NCBI GenBank assembly: GCA_050944475.1
Contig: JBMNRD010000001.1
Span: 1-64,000 of the forward strand
Reading direction: 5' to 3'
DNA length: 64,000 nt
Source: RGIG5612 sp050944475
GTDB taxonomy: Bacteria; Bacillota; Clostridia; Lachnospirales; Lachnospiraceae
Of this stretch, positions 34,209-42,535 are shown piece by piece (the first letter of the stretch is position 1; every line of letters starts with the position of its first letter). The position numbers were made by a program, and so were the translations under genes. The notes beneath the pieces are model-generated. The model saw only the letters and a program-made list of their open reading frames with translations. It was not told where the DNA came from and made no database searches.

Positions 34209-35138
34209 TTAACCCTTGCTCTTTTCCTTTGCCCGCTTATCGTTGATTATCTTCATGTGCTCGGCATCAATCAGCTCCACGTTGTTTTCTTTTGCCCAGT
34301 CCACACAACCCTTCAGAACGAGGGGCAGGAATACCCTCGGAACATTCAACACTGTTTTTAATGCTTCGTCCGTAAATTTCACCTTATCATCTGCCCTGTC
34401 GGCAGCATACCTCACCGAAGCAAGCGAGGCTTCTCTGACCGGTAAAAGCTCCGCAATCATTTTCCTTGCTCTGTGATACCAAAAGTTCTTGCTATCCCTA
34501 TATCCGTAATCCACCGGAAGCCTTGGAAAATCCTTTGTCCTGACACCGTTTATGATGGCATCGGAATACTTCTTTTTCATGAGTATGCGGTCAACCCTCA
34601 ATATGAAATGAGCGCCGAATTTGCTGGTTATGCCGTTAAAGTCATGATACGGCCCATCATAACCGTTCAGCTCACCGGCAGTATCGCCTTCCGCCCCGTC
34701 CAGCTCCCGCATCCATGTGCATTCTATTACCTGAACGGCATCCGAGAGCACCTGCGGACGCTTGTCTTCGGGATTTTCCTCCTCAATCATACTCTTTTCC
34801 ATCGGCATGTTAAACCTCGGCATTTTTTCGGCGGGTGTATCCCCCGGCCAGCTTAATTTAACCGCCTCTTTGAAATATTTCTTGTTATCCGGGATAAAGT
34901 TTACGGCACACTTTCCGTTTCTTAAAATATTTTGTGCCGTATTGGACGAGTTTCGGCACAAAAGCAGCATTGCGTAATATTCCTTGCCCGCGACATAATA
35001 CGGCTGACAAAGAGAATACGGCCCGCAGGAAGTGCTGCCGTCCTCACACAAAGTGCTGATAATTACTGTTGGCATTGGAAAAAATAACGACGTCTGGTAG
35101 AAATTGTCTACAATCCTTAAGTTTTCAAAACTACTCAT
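34209..35138 (-). CDS. Flavin reductase-like (FMN-binding split barrel) protein with extra C-terminal domain
   Basis: 309 residues. The N-terminal 200 (FFPMPTVIISTLCEDGSTSC, then CRNSSNTAQNILRNGKCAVN) match flavin-reductase-like FMN-binding proteins. The last 60 residues (FTDEALKTVLNVPRVFLPLV, then KGCVDWAKENNVELIDAEHM) are not part of that fold and resemble the PCP_red helical module at the end of ChlB/BchB. A terminator separates it from the upstream degradation operon and a weak promoter precedes it, so it may be regulated separately. Its substrate is unknown; a redox role linked to the aromatic pathway is possible. Confidence 0.78.
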   Translation of the reverse strand: MSSFENLRIVDNFYQTSLFFPMPTVIISTLCEDGSTSCGPYSLCQPYYVAGKEYYAMLLLCRNSSNTAQNILRNGKCAVNFIPDNKKYFKEAVKLSWPGDTPAEKMPRFNMPMEKSMIEEENPEDKRPQVLSDAVQVIECTWMRELDGAEGDTAGELNGYDGPYHDFNGITSKFGAHFILRVDRILMKKKYSDAIINGVRTKDFPRLPVDYGYRDSKNFWYHRARKMIAELLPVREASLASVRYAADRADDKVKFTDEALKTVLNVPRVFLPLVLKGCVDWAKENNVELIDAEHMKIINDKRAKEKSKG

Positions 35139-35188
35139 TTCCTCTCTCCTTTGGAAATTTTGCCGCCGACGGCAATTTCTTTGAATTG

Positions 35189-35217
35189 ATTATAGTCCAT
35201 ATTGTTTGCACTTGGCA
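35189..35217 (-). promoter_or_regulatory. Possible promoter of the flavin reductase-like gene
   Basis: Minus strand: -10 TATAAT (35189-35194) with a poor -35 TGCCAA (35212-35217) at 17 bp. A TTGCCG-TCGG-CGGCAA hairpin lies in the leader. Confidence 0.4.
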
Positions 35218-35223
35218 CATTTT

Positions 35224-35256
35224 TTTGCAAAAAAACCCCCGGCGATACGCCGGGGG
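35224..35256 (-). terminator. Strong intrinsic terminator of the ring-degradation operon
   Basis: Perfect 9-bp stem CCCCCGGCG/CGCCGGGGG (35236-35256, loop ATA) followed on the minus strand by seven T. It ends the operon 41195-35275. Confidence 0.92.
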
Positions 35257-35274
35257 CCTGAAATCAGAAATTGA

Positions 35275-36117
35275 TTATACTCCGCGCTCTCCGTCAAAAG
35301 CTTCAACAATCTTGTCAAAGTTGTGCTCGCTCTTGTTAAGTTGTACGGAGTACATCTCGGCAAGAACATGAACTCTCTCATCCATCTCAAGGGCTCTCTT
35401 CCAGGGACGGATTACAAGCTCATGGGTGAGACGACGAACAGTTCTGTTGGACTTCATCATATGATTTGCAATCTCATAAGCACGATCAAGCAGCTTGTCG
35501 TGAGGAACAATTTCACTGATAAGACCGTACTCAAGGGCCGTCTGAGCATCAATCTTGGGCTCAAGATACATCATATAAGCGCCTCTCTTAAGACCTGCGC
35601 ACTGACGATAAGCAAATCCCATGCCGTCTCCCGGAACCATGTTCTGTGAGAAGTGTGCATCCGAGAAGATGTAATCGGGATAGCAAAGGGTGATGTCGGA
35701 CATAAGAGCAAACTCCCAGTGCATGCCCTGTCCGTTGATAGCAGCGATGGTAGGAATCTCGATATCATTGATGAAGTTCTCAACAAAGTTCATTGTGTCG
35801 GGAATGTTGGCGTTGTACTGGCCATCGATAGACCCCTGCTCTACTTCTTCAAATGATGTGGGATCGCTCTCGTGTACCAGCCAGTACGGATCCGTGCAGG
35901 TAAGAATAAGAATCTCGTTTTTCTTGTCATGTCCGATAGCGGTCCAAAGTTCTCCGTAAGCATGCTGTGTCTGGTAGCTCCACATTACGGGGCCTCCCTT
36001 CCACATAAGCCTGCATAGAAGAATGCCGTCTTTTGTTCTCTCAAGGTGAGCATAGTCTTTAAAGCGCTCGGAGTACTCTTCAAGTGTTTCTACGTGTACA
36101 TAAGGTTGAATTGCCAT
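35275..36117 (-). CDS. Crotonase-family C-C hydrolase (6-oxocamphor hydrolase-like); candidate dihydrophloroglucinol cyclohydrolase
   Basis: 280 residues with the crotonase fold (IPTIAAINGQGMHWEFALMS, then DAHFSQNMVPGDGMGFAYRQ, and DAQTALEYGLISEIVPHDKL). This is not an ordinary enoyl-CoA hydratase. His133, His155 and Asp164 line up, with constant spacing, with the catalytic His122, His145 and Asp154 I recall for 6-oxocamphor hydrolase, which opens cyclic beta-diketones by a retro-Claisen hydrolysis without CoA. As last gene of an operon with SDR, BKACE and thiolase genes it is the best candidate for ring opening of dihydrophloroglucinol or a similar cyclic 1,3-diketone. The family call is firm; the substrate is inferred from context. 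Confidence 0.82.
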   Translation of the reverse strand: MAIQPYVHVETLEEYSERFKDYAHLERTKDGILLCRLMWKGGPVMWSYQTQHAYGELWTAIGHDKKNEILILTCTDPYWLVHESDPTSFEEVEQGSIDGQYNANIPDTMNFVENFINDIEIPTIAAINGQGMHWEFALMSDITLCYPDYIFSDAHFSQNMVPGDGMGFAYRQCAGLKRGAYMMYLEPKIDAQTALEYGLISEIVPHDKLLDRAYEIANHMMKSNRTVRRLTHELVIRPWKRALEMDERVHVLAEMYSVQLNKSEHNFDKIVEAFDGERGV

Positions 36118-36189
36118 TTTTTGTCTCCTTTAAAATTATTTAACCGGTTCTGCCTTAGGCAAGTGGCCGGAAAATTTACTGTCTGCGAA

Positions 36190-37248
36190 TTATTCGCCGT
36201 AAACATGGGCGGTTTCTTCGCCGTTAACCAGTCTGTATGCGCCTTCGGCAAGTGAAAGCATCTCGTTCTCGCCCGGGCGTACATATACCGGTGCGTTAAC
36301 AAATGAAAGATATTTTTTCATATCCTCAACAAGCCTGTCCCAGTAGGCGCCGCCGCCGGTAAGAATGATTCCGTCAAGATCCTTGCCTACGACGGGAAGC
36401 AGTGAAGAAATTGCCTTTGCCATCTGATATGCCATGGCCTGCTGGCAAAGAAGCGCATACTCATCGCCGCCGGCAATCATATTCTCAACTTCGCGAAGGT
36501 CATTGGTCCCAAGAAGTGAAACCATGCCGCCCTTGCCGTGATACCAGCCCCTTAAGGTCTTGGCATCATACTTATTGGCAAGTTCAATAACTCTCTCCGC
36601 ACGAAGCGGGCCGCATCTTTCAGATGAGAATGTGCCTGCGTCGCCGGGGACTACATCTACAAGCCGGCCGTGTGACCAGCAGGCAATTGAATTTCCGCCG
36701 CCGAAGTGTGCAACGATGAAATTAACGTCAGCCAGCGTCTTGCCAAGCTCCTTTGCCTGAGCGATAGCCATTGCACGGCTGTTAAGAACATGGCACATAC
36801 TGTCGTGCTCAATTCCCTTCACGCCGAATACTCTGGCCAGCGGATTAAGCTCATCGGCCGATACCGGATCGTATATATAGGCGGGAATGTTCATTTCCTT
36901 GGCGATTGTATGAGCGATTACCGGACCTATGGCAGCCGGATGCGGCTCTTTCGGACGCTCCTTGAGAGCCGTGATTAAATTGTCGTCGATAACTGTTGCG
37001 CCGGAACGTACATCCGGAGGAGCTCCGCCACGGGAAATAACACAGTCAAGGCGGTCCATCGTGTAACCTGCCTCAATCATACAATCCTTTACGATTTTAT
37101 AACGGAAATCAAACTGATCCATAATTGTATCGTAAACGGCAAGCGCTTCCTTTGAATGCGCGACGCTCTTATAAAATTTTTCTGTTTTATCTTCGTAAAT
37201 AGCTACTTTTGTTGAAGTAGAGCCCGGATTTAAAACAAGGGTAATCAT
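36190..37248 (-). CDS. buk: Butyrate kinase (acetokinase family)
   Basis: 352 residues. It opens MITLVLNPGSTSTKVAIYED, the ATP/phosphate loop of acetate and butyrate kinases; later VISRGGAPPDVRSGA, IVAHFGGGNSIACWSHGRLV and GIILTGGGAYWDRLVEDMKK are family-specific. It makes ATP from butyryl phosphate (or a similar acyl phosphate). No phosphotransbutyrylase gene is next to it. Within the operon it would gain ATP from acyl-CoA products of the ring-degradation pathway. An AGGAGG site precedes the ATG. Confidence 0.92.
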   Translation of the reverse strand: MITLVLNPGSTSTKVAIYEDKTEKFYKSVAHSKEALAVYDTIMDQFDFRYKIVKDCMIEAGYTMDRLDCVISRGGAPPDVRSGATVIDDNLITALKERPKEPHPAAIGPVIAHTIAKEMNIPAYIYDPVSADELNPLARVFGVKGIEHDSMCHVLNSRAMAIAQAKELGKTLADVNFIVAHFGGGNSIACWSHGRLVDVVPGDAGTFSSERCGPLRAERVIELANKYDAKTLRGWYHGKGGMVSLLGTNDLREVENMIAGGDEYALLCQQAMAYQMAKAISSLLPVVGKDLDGIILTGGGAYWDRLVEDMKKYLSFVNAPVYVRPGENEMLSLAEGAYRLVNGEETAHVYGE

Positions 37249-37329
37249 TTCGGTTCCTCCTGAAATATTTATCTGGGTTGTAAAACTGCTTTGGCCGGGC
37301 AGTCACCTGCCGCAGCCATAAAATATCAA

Positions 37330-38286
37330 TTATAGAAGCTTATGCAAACGAAGTGCCTCAACCAGCATATCGTCTCTCCATGCAACGATTGAATCCATGT
37401 CGTTTCCTGTTTCAGGTGCACGATTGGCAATGGCCGCATCAAGGCCTTCCTTGGCCTGCTCGCACCAGTTTGCGGGGAAAGTGGTCCATGTAGGCATGTT
37501 GCTAAGTCTTCCGTCCGGCTTGGTAACATCGATGCGGTATTTCTCGTTAAAGGCACCGATTCCCTCAGCGCCGACACCGAGGTGCATTGTAAGAAACTGC
37601 CCCATAATCCCCCAACGGATACCTACGCCGTATACAAGAGCCTTGTCGGCATCCTCAACCGAGCAGACACCGTTGTTTACAAGATCAACGGCCTCTCTGT
37701 GGATGGCGCTCTGATATCTGTTGGCGATAAAGCCGATAACTTCCTTGTTGAGAACAACGGGAACCTTGCCCATCTTCTCATAGATTTCCTTGGCCTTGGC
37801 CACGTATGAATCCTCGGTCTTCTGCCCTTTTGTAATCTCTACAAGGGGAATGAGATAAGCCGGATTGTAGGGATGTCCGCCCATGCATCTGCCCGGATGC
37901 TTGGCTTTCTCAAATACCTGAGTAATTGAACGGCTTGATGTGCTTGAACAGATAATTGCTTCAGGATCGGCAGCCGCCTCAATCTGAGCAACCAACCGAT
38001 GCTTCAGCTCTACATCATCGGGCCCCGATTCCTGAATCATCGTAGCTCCTATAACCGCTTCTTCGATAGAGGTGGTAACAGTGTAAAGTCCGTGGGCGGT
38101 CTCAGCTTCCTTTTCGGTAATTACACCTTTCTCAAGAAAGAATGCGATTCCCGACTCCATACGTGATCTGCAAAGGTCAACTTTGCTTCTTGTCTGAAGT
38201 GCCACCGGAATGCCGTGGGTTACCGCGTTAATTGCCAGTCCGCTTCCGATAAGGCCGGCGCCGATGAATGCGATTTTCTCTGACAT
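37330..38286 (-). CDS. 3-hydroxyacid dehydrogenase of the 3-hydroxyacyl-CoA/L-carnitine dehydrogenase family; candidate 3-hydroxy-5-oxohexanoate dehydrogenase
   Basis: 318 residues. The NAD-binding start EKIAFIGAGLIGSGLAINAV is followed by MIQESGPDDVELKHRLVAQI, the catalytic-type CSSTSSRS and GGHPYNPAYLIPLVEITKG, and a C-terminal helical domain (YGVGIRWGIMGQFLTMHLGV). The pattern is closer to L-carnitine dehydrogenase than to acyl-CoA enzymes such as the hbd product at 49773. Next to a BKACE gene this means a free 3-hydroxyacid is oxidised to a 3-keto acid. Carnitine is the alternative substrate, but the hydrolase, thiolase and SDR genes favour 3-hydroxy-5-oxohexanoate. Confidence 0.85.
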   Translation of the reverse strand: MSEKIAFIGAGLIGSGLAINAVTHGIPVALQTRSKVDLCRSRMESGIAFFLEKGVITEKEAETAHGLYTVTTSIEEAVIGATMIQESGPDDVELKHRLVAQIEAAADPEAIICSSTSSRSITQVFEKAKHPGRCMGGHPYNPAYLIPLVEITKGQKTEDSYVAKAKEIYEKMGKVPVVLNKEVIGFIANRYQSAIHREAVDLVNNGVCSVEDADKALVYGVGIRWGIMGQFLTMHLGVGAEGIGAFNEKYRIDVTKPDGRLSNMPTWTTFPANWCEQAKEGLDAAIANRAPETGNDMDSIVAWRDDMLVEALRLHKLL

Positions 38287-38300
38287 GTCGTGCCCCCTGA

Positions 38301-39119
38301 TTATTTGTTAAGGCCAAGGATTTTTCTTGCCTCGGCGGTTGTGGCAACTTCATTTCCATACTCTCTGACAACACGTGCAGCGCGCTCAACAAGCATAAGG
38401 TTGGTTGCGGGAACGTCCTTTGCATACCATATGCAGTCCTCAAGACCCACACGAAGATGTCCGCCAAGAGCAAGCGCTGTATAGAGAATCGGCAGGTGAC
38501 GACTTCCGACACCGAACGCCGACCAGGTTGAACCCTCGGGAATATCATCCAGCATATGGCAGAGGTTCTTAGGAGTAGCCGGGCATCCGCTTACACCGTA
38601 GCTCAGAACAAAATTCCAATGTATCGGTGCAAGAAGCGAACCTTTTTCAAGGAACCACTTTGCAGTGTTAATCATACCGAAATCCATAACCTCGACCTCG
38701 GGCTTAACACCGTTTTCAATCATGCAGTTTCCAAGTTTCTCAAGGAAGAAAAGGCTGTTCTCGAAAACGCCGTCATGGGTGTTAATTGAGCCGGCATCAT
38801 AAGTGCCCATTTCGGGCTTAAGCTCGATAAGGTGCTCCATACGGCGCTCATCGCTTACTCCGAGCTCCCCTGAAGTGGTAAGGTTAAGGATGGCATCGCA
38901 CTCATTTCTGAGAATGTGAACCGTTTCACGGAATTTCGCGGGATCCATTGTTCCGCGCCCCTCATCGTCACGCATATGAAGATGAAGAATAGCGGCGCCC
39001 GCCTTCCAGCATCTTACACCGTCCTCAGCGATTTCCTTCGGGGTAATGGGAAGTGCGGGGCATTTGTCCTTAGGGGTAACTGCTCCTGTAAGAGCGGCTG
39101 TAATAATTGTCTTTGCCAT
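38301..39119 (-). CDS. Beta-keto acid cleavage enzyme (BKACE, DUF849); candidate triacetate acetoacetate-lyase
   Basis: A 272-residue zinc TIM-barrel enzyme. AAILHLHMRDDEGRGTMDPA has the H-x-H metal site, EVEVMDFGMINTAKWFLEKG the conserved Glu/Asp region, and ALALGGHLRVGLEDCIWYAK the family end motif. BKACE enzymes react a beta-keto acid with acetyl-CoA to give acetoacetate and a new acyl-CoA. With 3,5-dioxohexanoate (triacetate) the products would be acetoacetate and acetoacetyl-CoA. It starts with an AAAGGAG site and sits between the dehydrogenase and the thiolase, the order expected for the pathway. Confidence 0.88.
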   Translation of the reverse strand: MAKTIITAALTGAVTPKDKCPALPITPKEIAEDGVRCWKAGAAILHLHMRDDEGRGTMDPAKFRETVHILRNECDAILNLTTSGELGVSDERRMEHLIELKPEMGTYDAGSINTHDGVFENSLFFLEKLGNCMIENGVKPEVEVMDFGMINTAKWFLEKGSLLAPIHWNFVLSYGVSGCPATPKNLCHMLDDIPEGSTWSAFGVGSRHLPILYTALALGGHLRVGLEDCIWYAKDVPATNLMLVERAARVVREYGNEVATTAEARKILGLNK

Positions 39120-39163
39120 TATAAAAATCTCCTTTAAATAATATGTTAATTGTTATGTATAGA

Positions 39164-40339
39164 TTATTCCGGTTTCTTCAGAAGAAGCGCTGCTCCGAGT
39201 CCGCCGCCTACACAGAATGTTACGATGCCGCGGTTAGCATCTCTTCTTCTCATCTCGTATACCATCTTGGTAACAAGGATTGTTCCGGTAGCTGCAAACG
39301 GATGTCCGAGGGCAATGGCGCCTCCGTTTACATTCAGTTTCTCTACGGGAATATCAAGTTCCCTCACACAATGGATTGACTGTGAAGCAAATGCCTCATT
39401 CATCTCTATAAGATCAATGTCATTAAATGTAAGACCGGTCTTTGCAAACAGCTTGCGACAGGCATGAATAGGGCCCTCTCCCATAATCATGGGTTCGCAG
39501 CCAACGTCGGCAAAGTCCTCAATAACCGCAAGAATATCAAGTCCGAGACTTTCAGCTTTTGTACGCTCCATAACGATAACGCAGGATGCGCCGTCAACAA
39601 GCGGCGAACTGTTTCCTGCAGTGCAGACACCGTTCTTTTCAAATGCGGGACGAAGTCCGGCAAGAGACTCCATTGTGCAGTCATCTCGAAGAGGTTCGTC
39701 ACGATCGAACACTGTTACCGAACCGTCCCTTTGCTTAATCTCAATGGGTAAAATCTGGCTGTCAAAATAACGGTTTTTGTATGCCTCGGTGCCTTTTCTG
39801 TGGCTCTCTACTGCAAACTCGTCGCACTCCTCGCGGGAAATATTAAATCTCCTGGCAATTTCCTCGGCCGTGGGACCGTTTGGAAGGTTGCCGTATGTCT
39901 CTTTCGGTGAGAAAATCGGTTCCGCCCATGACATGGGTATCTGTGAATAAGCTCTGGTCGGCCTGTTCATAAGGTACGGTGCAAATGTTGTGGACTCGGT
40001 GCCGCCGCAAACGATTGTGTCGGCAAATCCGCATTTTACCATCATTGTGGCATCCCATACTGCAGTAAGGGATGAGGCGCATCCCCTCTGAATCTGGTAT
40101 GCGGGGATGGTATAGGGAAGACCCGCCTCAAGCATAACCACACGGGCCGCAACCTTAAGGTCCTCATTATCACATGAACAGAAAATAACCTCATCAATGA
40201 TTTCGTCATCGATGCCGGCTCTCTTAATTGCCTCTCTGACAATCATGCCGCCCAGCTTCTCGGGACGAAACGCTTTCAGCGCACCTCCGACACGACCGAC
40301 GGCTGTACGAACTGCGGAAACTATTACAGCTTCTCTCAT
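39164..40339 (-). CDS. Thiolase (acetyl-CoA C-acetyltransferase type)
   Basis: 391 residues. The active-site Cys is in YQIQRGCASSLTAVWDA, the His in NGGAIALGHPFAATGTILVT and the second Cys in IVTFCVGGGLGAALLL, all in the normal order. In the operon it would split acetoacetyl-CoA to two acetyl-CoA. QRGCASS differs slightly from the common NxxCxSG form, so a longer or branched acyl substrate is not excluded. Confidence 0.92.
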   Translation of the reverse strand: MREAVIVSAVRTAVGRVGGALKAFRPEKLGGMIVREAIKRAGIDDEIIDEVIFCSCDNEDLKVAARVVMLEAGLPYTIPAYQIQRGCASSLTAVWDATMMVKCGFADTIVCGGTESTTFAPYLMNRPTRAYSQIPMSWAEPIFSPKETYGNLPNGPTAEEIARRFNISREECDEFAVESHRKGTEAYKNRYFDSQILPIEIKQRDGSVTVFDRDEPLRDDCTMESLAGLRPAFEKNGVCTAGNSSPLVDGASCVIVMERTKAESLGLDILAVIEDFADVGCEPMIMGEGPIHACRKLFAKTGLTFNDIDLIEMNEAFASQSIHCVRELDIPVEKLNVNGGAIALGHPFAATGTILVTKMVYEMRRRDANRGIVTFCVGGGLGAALLLKKPE

Positions 40340-40409
40340 AATTGTATTTCCTCCAAAAATATATTTACCCCGGACGATGCTTTGACTGCGTCCGGATTAT
40401 TGTTAAAAA

Positions 40410-41195
40410 TTACTGCTGCGTGCAAAGTCCGCCGTCAGCATAAATAATCTGTCCGGTTACGAAATCGGAAGCGTCCGAGGCAAAGAACAAAGCGATTTTG
40501 GCACAGTCTTCCGGAAGTCCGAGACGTCCCATAGGTACTCTCGCAACTGTACCCGTCTTAATAGCCGGGTTAGCTTCAAAGATAGGCTTCATCATTTCAG
40601 TCTCGGTAATGATGGGGGCGATGCAGTTAACGGTGATGCCGTGCTTTGCAAAGCCGGCTGAAAGATTAAGTGAAAGCGAGTTTACAGCACCTTTTGTCGA
40701 GCCGTAAGCTGTGGAAATATCATCGTTTTTGCAACGTACGGCGCCGATTGAGCTGATATTGATTACACGACCCCAGTTCTGCTCAATCATCATGGGGCCG
40801 AAATGCTTGCAGGTGAGCATAATGCTGCGTACGTTTGCCGCATACATCTGGTCCCATACTTCTACATCCTGCTCGATAACAGGAGACTTCTTGTTAACAC
40901 CCTGTGAGTTAACAAGTATATCACATCCGCCTAATTTGGCTTTAACATCCGCGACAAGCGCCACAACGTCAGCCTCGACTGCACAATCGGCAACAAGTGC
41001 CACAACATCTGTTCCTCTTGCAGCATTGATTTCATCAGCCTTAGCCTGAGTCTTGGCTTCATTGCGCCCGACAACGGCAACCTTGCAGCCTACGGCTGCA
41101 AAACCTTCAGCGATAGCTCCGCCGATACCGCCGTTGCCGCCGATAACAACTACTCTCTTACCTTCAAGGTTAAATAATTTTTTGTAATCCACCAT
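40410..41195 (-). CDS. Short-chain dehydrogenase/reductase; candidate phloroglucinol reductase
   Basis: A 261-residue classical SDR. VVVIGGNGGIGGAIAEGFAA binds the nucleotide, NSQGVNKK replaces NNAG, the catalytic Ser is in INISSIGAVR and the Tyr-Lys pair in TAYGSTKGAVNSLSLNLSAG. Phloroglucinol reductases are NADPH-dependent SDRs related to tetrahydroxynaphthalene reductases, and this is the first gene of an operon that encodes the later steps. By sequence alone gluconate- or FabG-like activity is equally possible. Confidence 0.85.
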   Translation of the reverse strand: MVDYKKLFNLEGKRVVVIGGNGGIGGAIAEGFAAVGCKVAVVGRNEAKTQAKADEINAARGTDVVALVADCAVEADVVALVADVKAKLGGCDILVNSQGVNKKSPVIEQDVEVWDQMYAANVRSIMLTCKHFGPMMIEQNWGRVINISSIGAVRCKNDDISTAYGSTKGAVNSLSLNLSAGFAKHGITVNCIAPIITETEMMKPIFEANPAIKTGTVARVPMGRLGLPEDCAKIALFFASDASDFVTGQIIYADGGLCTQQ

Positions 41196-41295
41196 TTTGG
41201 TTTTCCTTTCTTTTTCAGTATTGAAAACTGTTTATTTATGATATTTGGCAGCAATCGGCATAGAAAAATAACAAGAGCAGACTACTCCATGAAAA

Positions 41296-41323
41296 ATTAT
41301 ATCATTATCTAAAATTATAGCAA
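41296..41323 (-). promoter_or_regulatory. Promoter of the SDR-to-hydrolase operon
   Basis: Minus strand: -35 TTGCTA (41318-41323), 16-bp spacer, -10 TATAAT (41296-41301). The leader is about 95 nt. A second TATAAT-like box overlaps the -35 (41315-41320). No operator was recognised in this 263-bp gap. Confidence 0.6.
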
Positions 41324-41458
41324 GTATACTACATTTGGAATAGAGGGGAGTTTTTTTGGACGCCATGCCTCCCGGCCTCAAAAAAAGCCCTTAAACACCG
41401 ACCGTCAGCGCATTCTTTCCCGGTGGCCTTATTTCGGCAGAAAAAAGGGCCGGCTCGC

Positions 41459-42463
41459 TTACCCGAGTTTAAGCCCCTCGCACATGGTTGCGGCCATCAC
41501 CGCTTTGATGGTGTGCATCCGGTTTTCAGCCTGGTCGAATACAATTGAGCGGTTACTTTCAAAGACCTCATCTGTAACCTCCATGCATTCTATGCCGTAT
41601 TTCATGAAAATCTCCCGGCCGATTTCGGTCCTGAGGTCGTGGAACGCCGGAAGGCAGTGCATAAAAAGGCACTGCGGGCCTGCATTATTCAGGTGTTCCG
41701 TCTTCACCTGATAGGGCAACAGATCATTAATCCTTTTCTGCCATGCCTCATCGGGCTCTCCCATGGATACCCAGACATCGCTGTAAATGATGTCTGCGTC
41801 TTTCGTAGCCTTCAGGGGGTCGGTTTCAAATTCAAGAGTCGCTCCGGTTTCACCTGCGATTCCCTTGCAAATGTCAATGAGTCCGTCGGAAGGAAAATAT
41901 TCCTCCGGGGCACAGGCCGCAAAATGCATGCCCGTCTTCGCACAGCCCGCCATCAGGGAGTTTCCCATGTTATAACGGGCATCTCCCATATAGACCAGCT
42001 TCTTTTTCTTCAGAGAGCCGAAATGCTCCCGGATGGTCATAAGGTCCGCAAGTACCTGTGTGGGATGGTATTCGTTGGTAAGGCCGTTCCAGACAGGCAC
42101 ATCGGCAAACTCCGCCAGCTCATCAATTATCTCCTGTCCATAACCTCTGTACTCTATCCCGTCAAACATCCGGCTCAGAACCCGGGCGGTGTCCGCAATG
42201 CTTTCTTTATTACCGATTTGAGAGCCTTTGGGGTCTAAATAAACCGAATGCATACCGAGATCCGCCGCCGCCACCTCAAAGGAACAGCGAGTACGGGTGC
42301 TGGTCTTTTCAAAAATCAGCGCCACATTCTTCCCTTCACAATACCTGTGCGGTACACCGTTCTTCTTTTTATTCTTCAAATCCTTTGCCAGCACAAGAAG
42401 ATCATTAATCTCATCCGGTGTGAAGTCCAGCAATTTCAGAAAATCCCTCTTATACAGCGACAT
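41459..42463 (-). CDS. argF: Ornithine carbamoyltransferase
   Basis: 334 residues. The carbamoyl-phosphate site is EKTSTRTRCSFEVAAADLG (STRTR) and the ornithine site includes FMHCLPAFHD (HCLP). It converts ornithine and carbamoyl phosphate to citrulline. It is the last gene of the arginine operon, 76 bp after the argD stop. Anabolic use is inferred from the operon. Confidence 0.96.
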   Translation of the reverse strand: MSLYKRDFLKLLDFTPDEINDLLVLAKDLKNKKKNGVPHRYCEGKNVALIFEKTSTRTRCSFEVAAADLGMHSVYLDPKGSQIGNKESIADTARVLSRMFDGIEYRGYGQEIIDELAEFADVPVWNGLTNEYHPTQVLADLMTIREHFGSLKKKKLVYMGDARYNMGNSLMAGCAKTGMHFAACAPEEYFPSDGLIDICKGIAGETGATLEFETDPLKATKDADIIYSDVWVSMGEPDEAWQKRINDLLPYQVKTEHLNNAGPQCLFMHCLPAFHDLRTEIGREIFMKYGIECMEVTDEVFESNRSIVFDQAENRMHTIKAVMAATMCEGLKLG

Positions 42464-42535
42464 GCCTTGCCTCCTGTTAACTATTGTTTTACCGCGCCTT
42501 TAAACCTGCACGGCGCATTCTGCCATGGTGTGTTT

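Noticed and set aside
35275..36117. Plain enoyl-CoA hydratase label for the crotonase-fold gene
   Set aside because: The paired catalytic Glu region of enoyl-CoA hydratases is not seen; the His/His/Asp set of 6-oxocamphor hydrolase is. A typical crotonase (crt) is already encoded at 50692.
36190..39119. Carnitine degradation as the role of the dehydrogenase/BKACE pair
   Set aside because: Carnitine dehydrogenase plus BKACE is a known pairing, but carnitine operons need a betaine-type transporter and thioesterase, absent here, while SDR, thiolase and a cyclic-diketone hydrolase are present. It is kept as an alternative, not the main call.
41341..41458. Terminator after argF
   Set aside because: T-runs are present but I could not find a stable stem directly before one, so no terminator was called.
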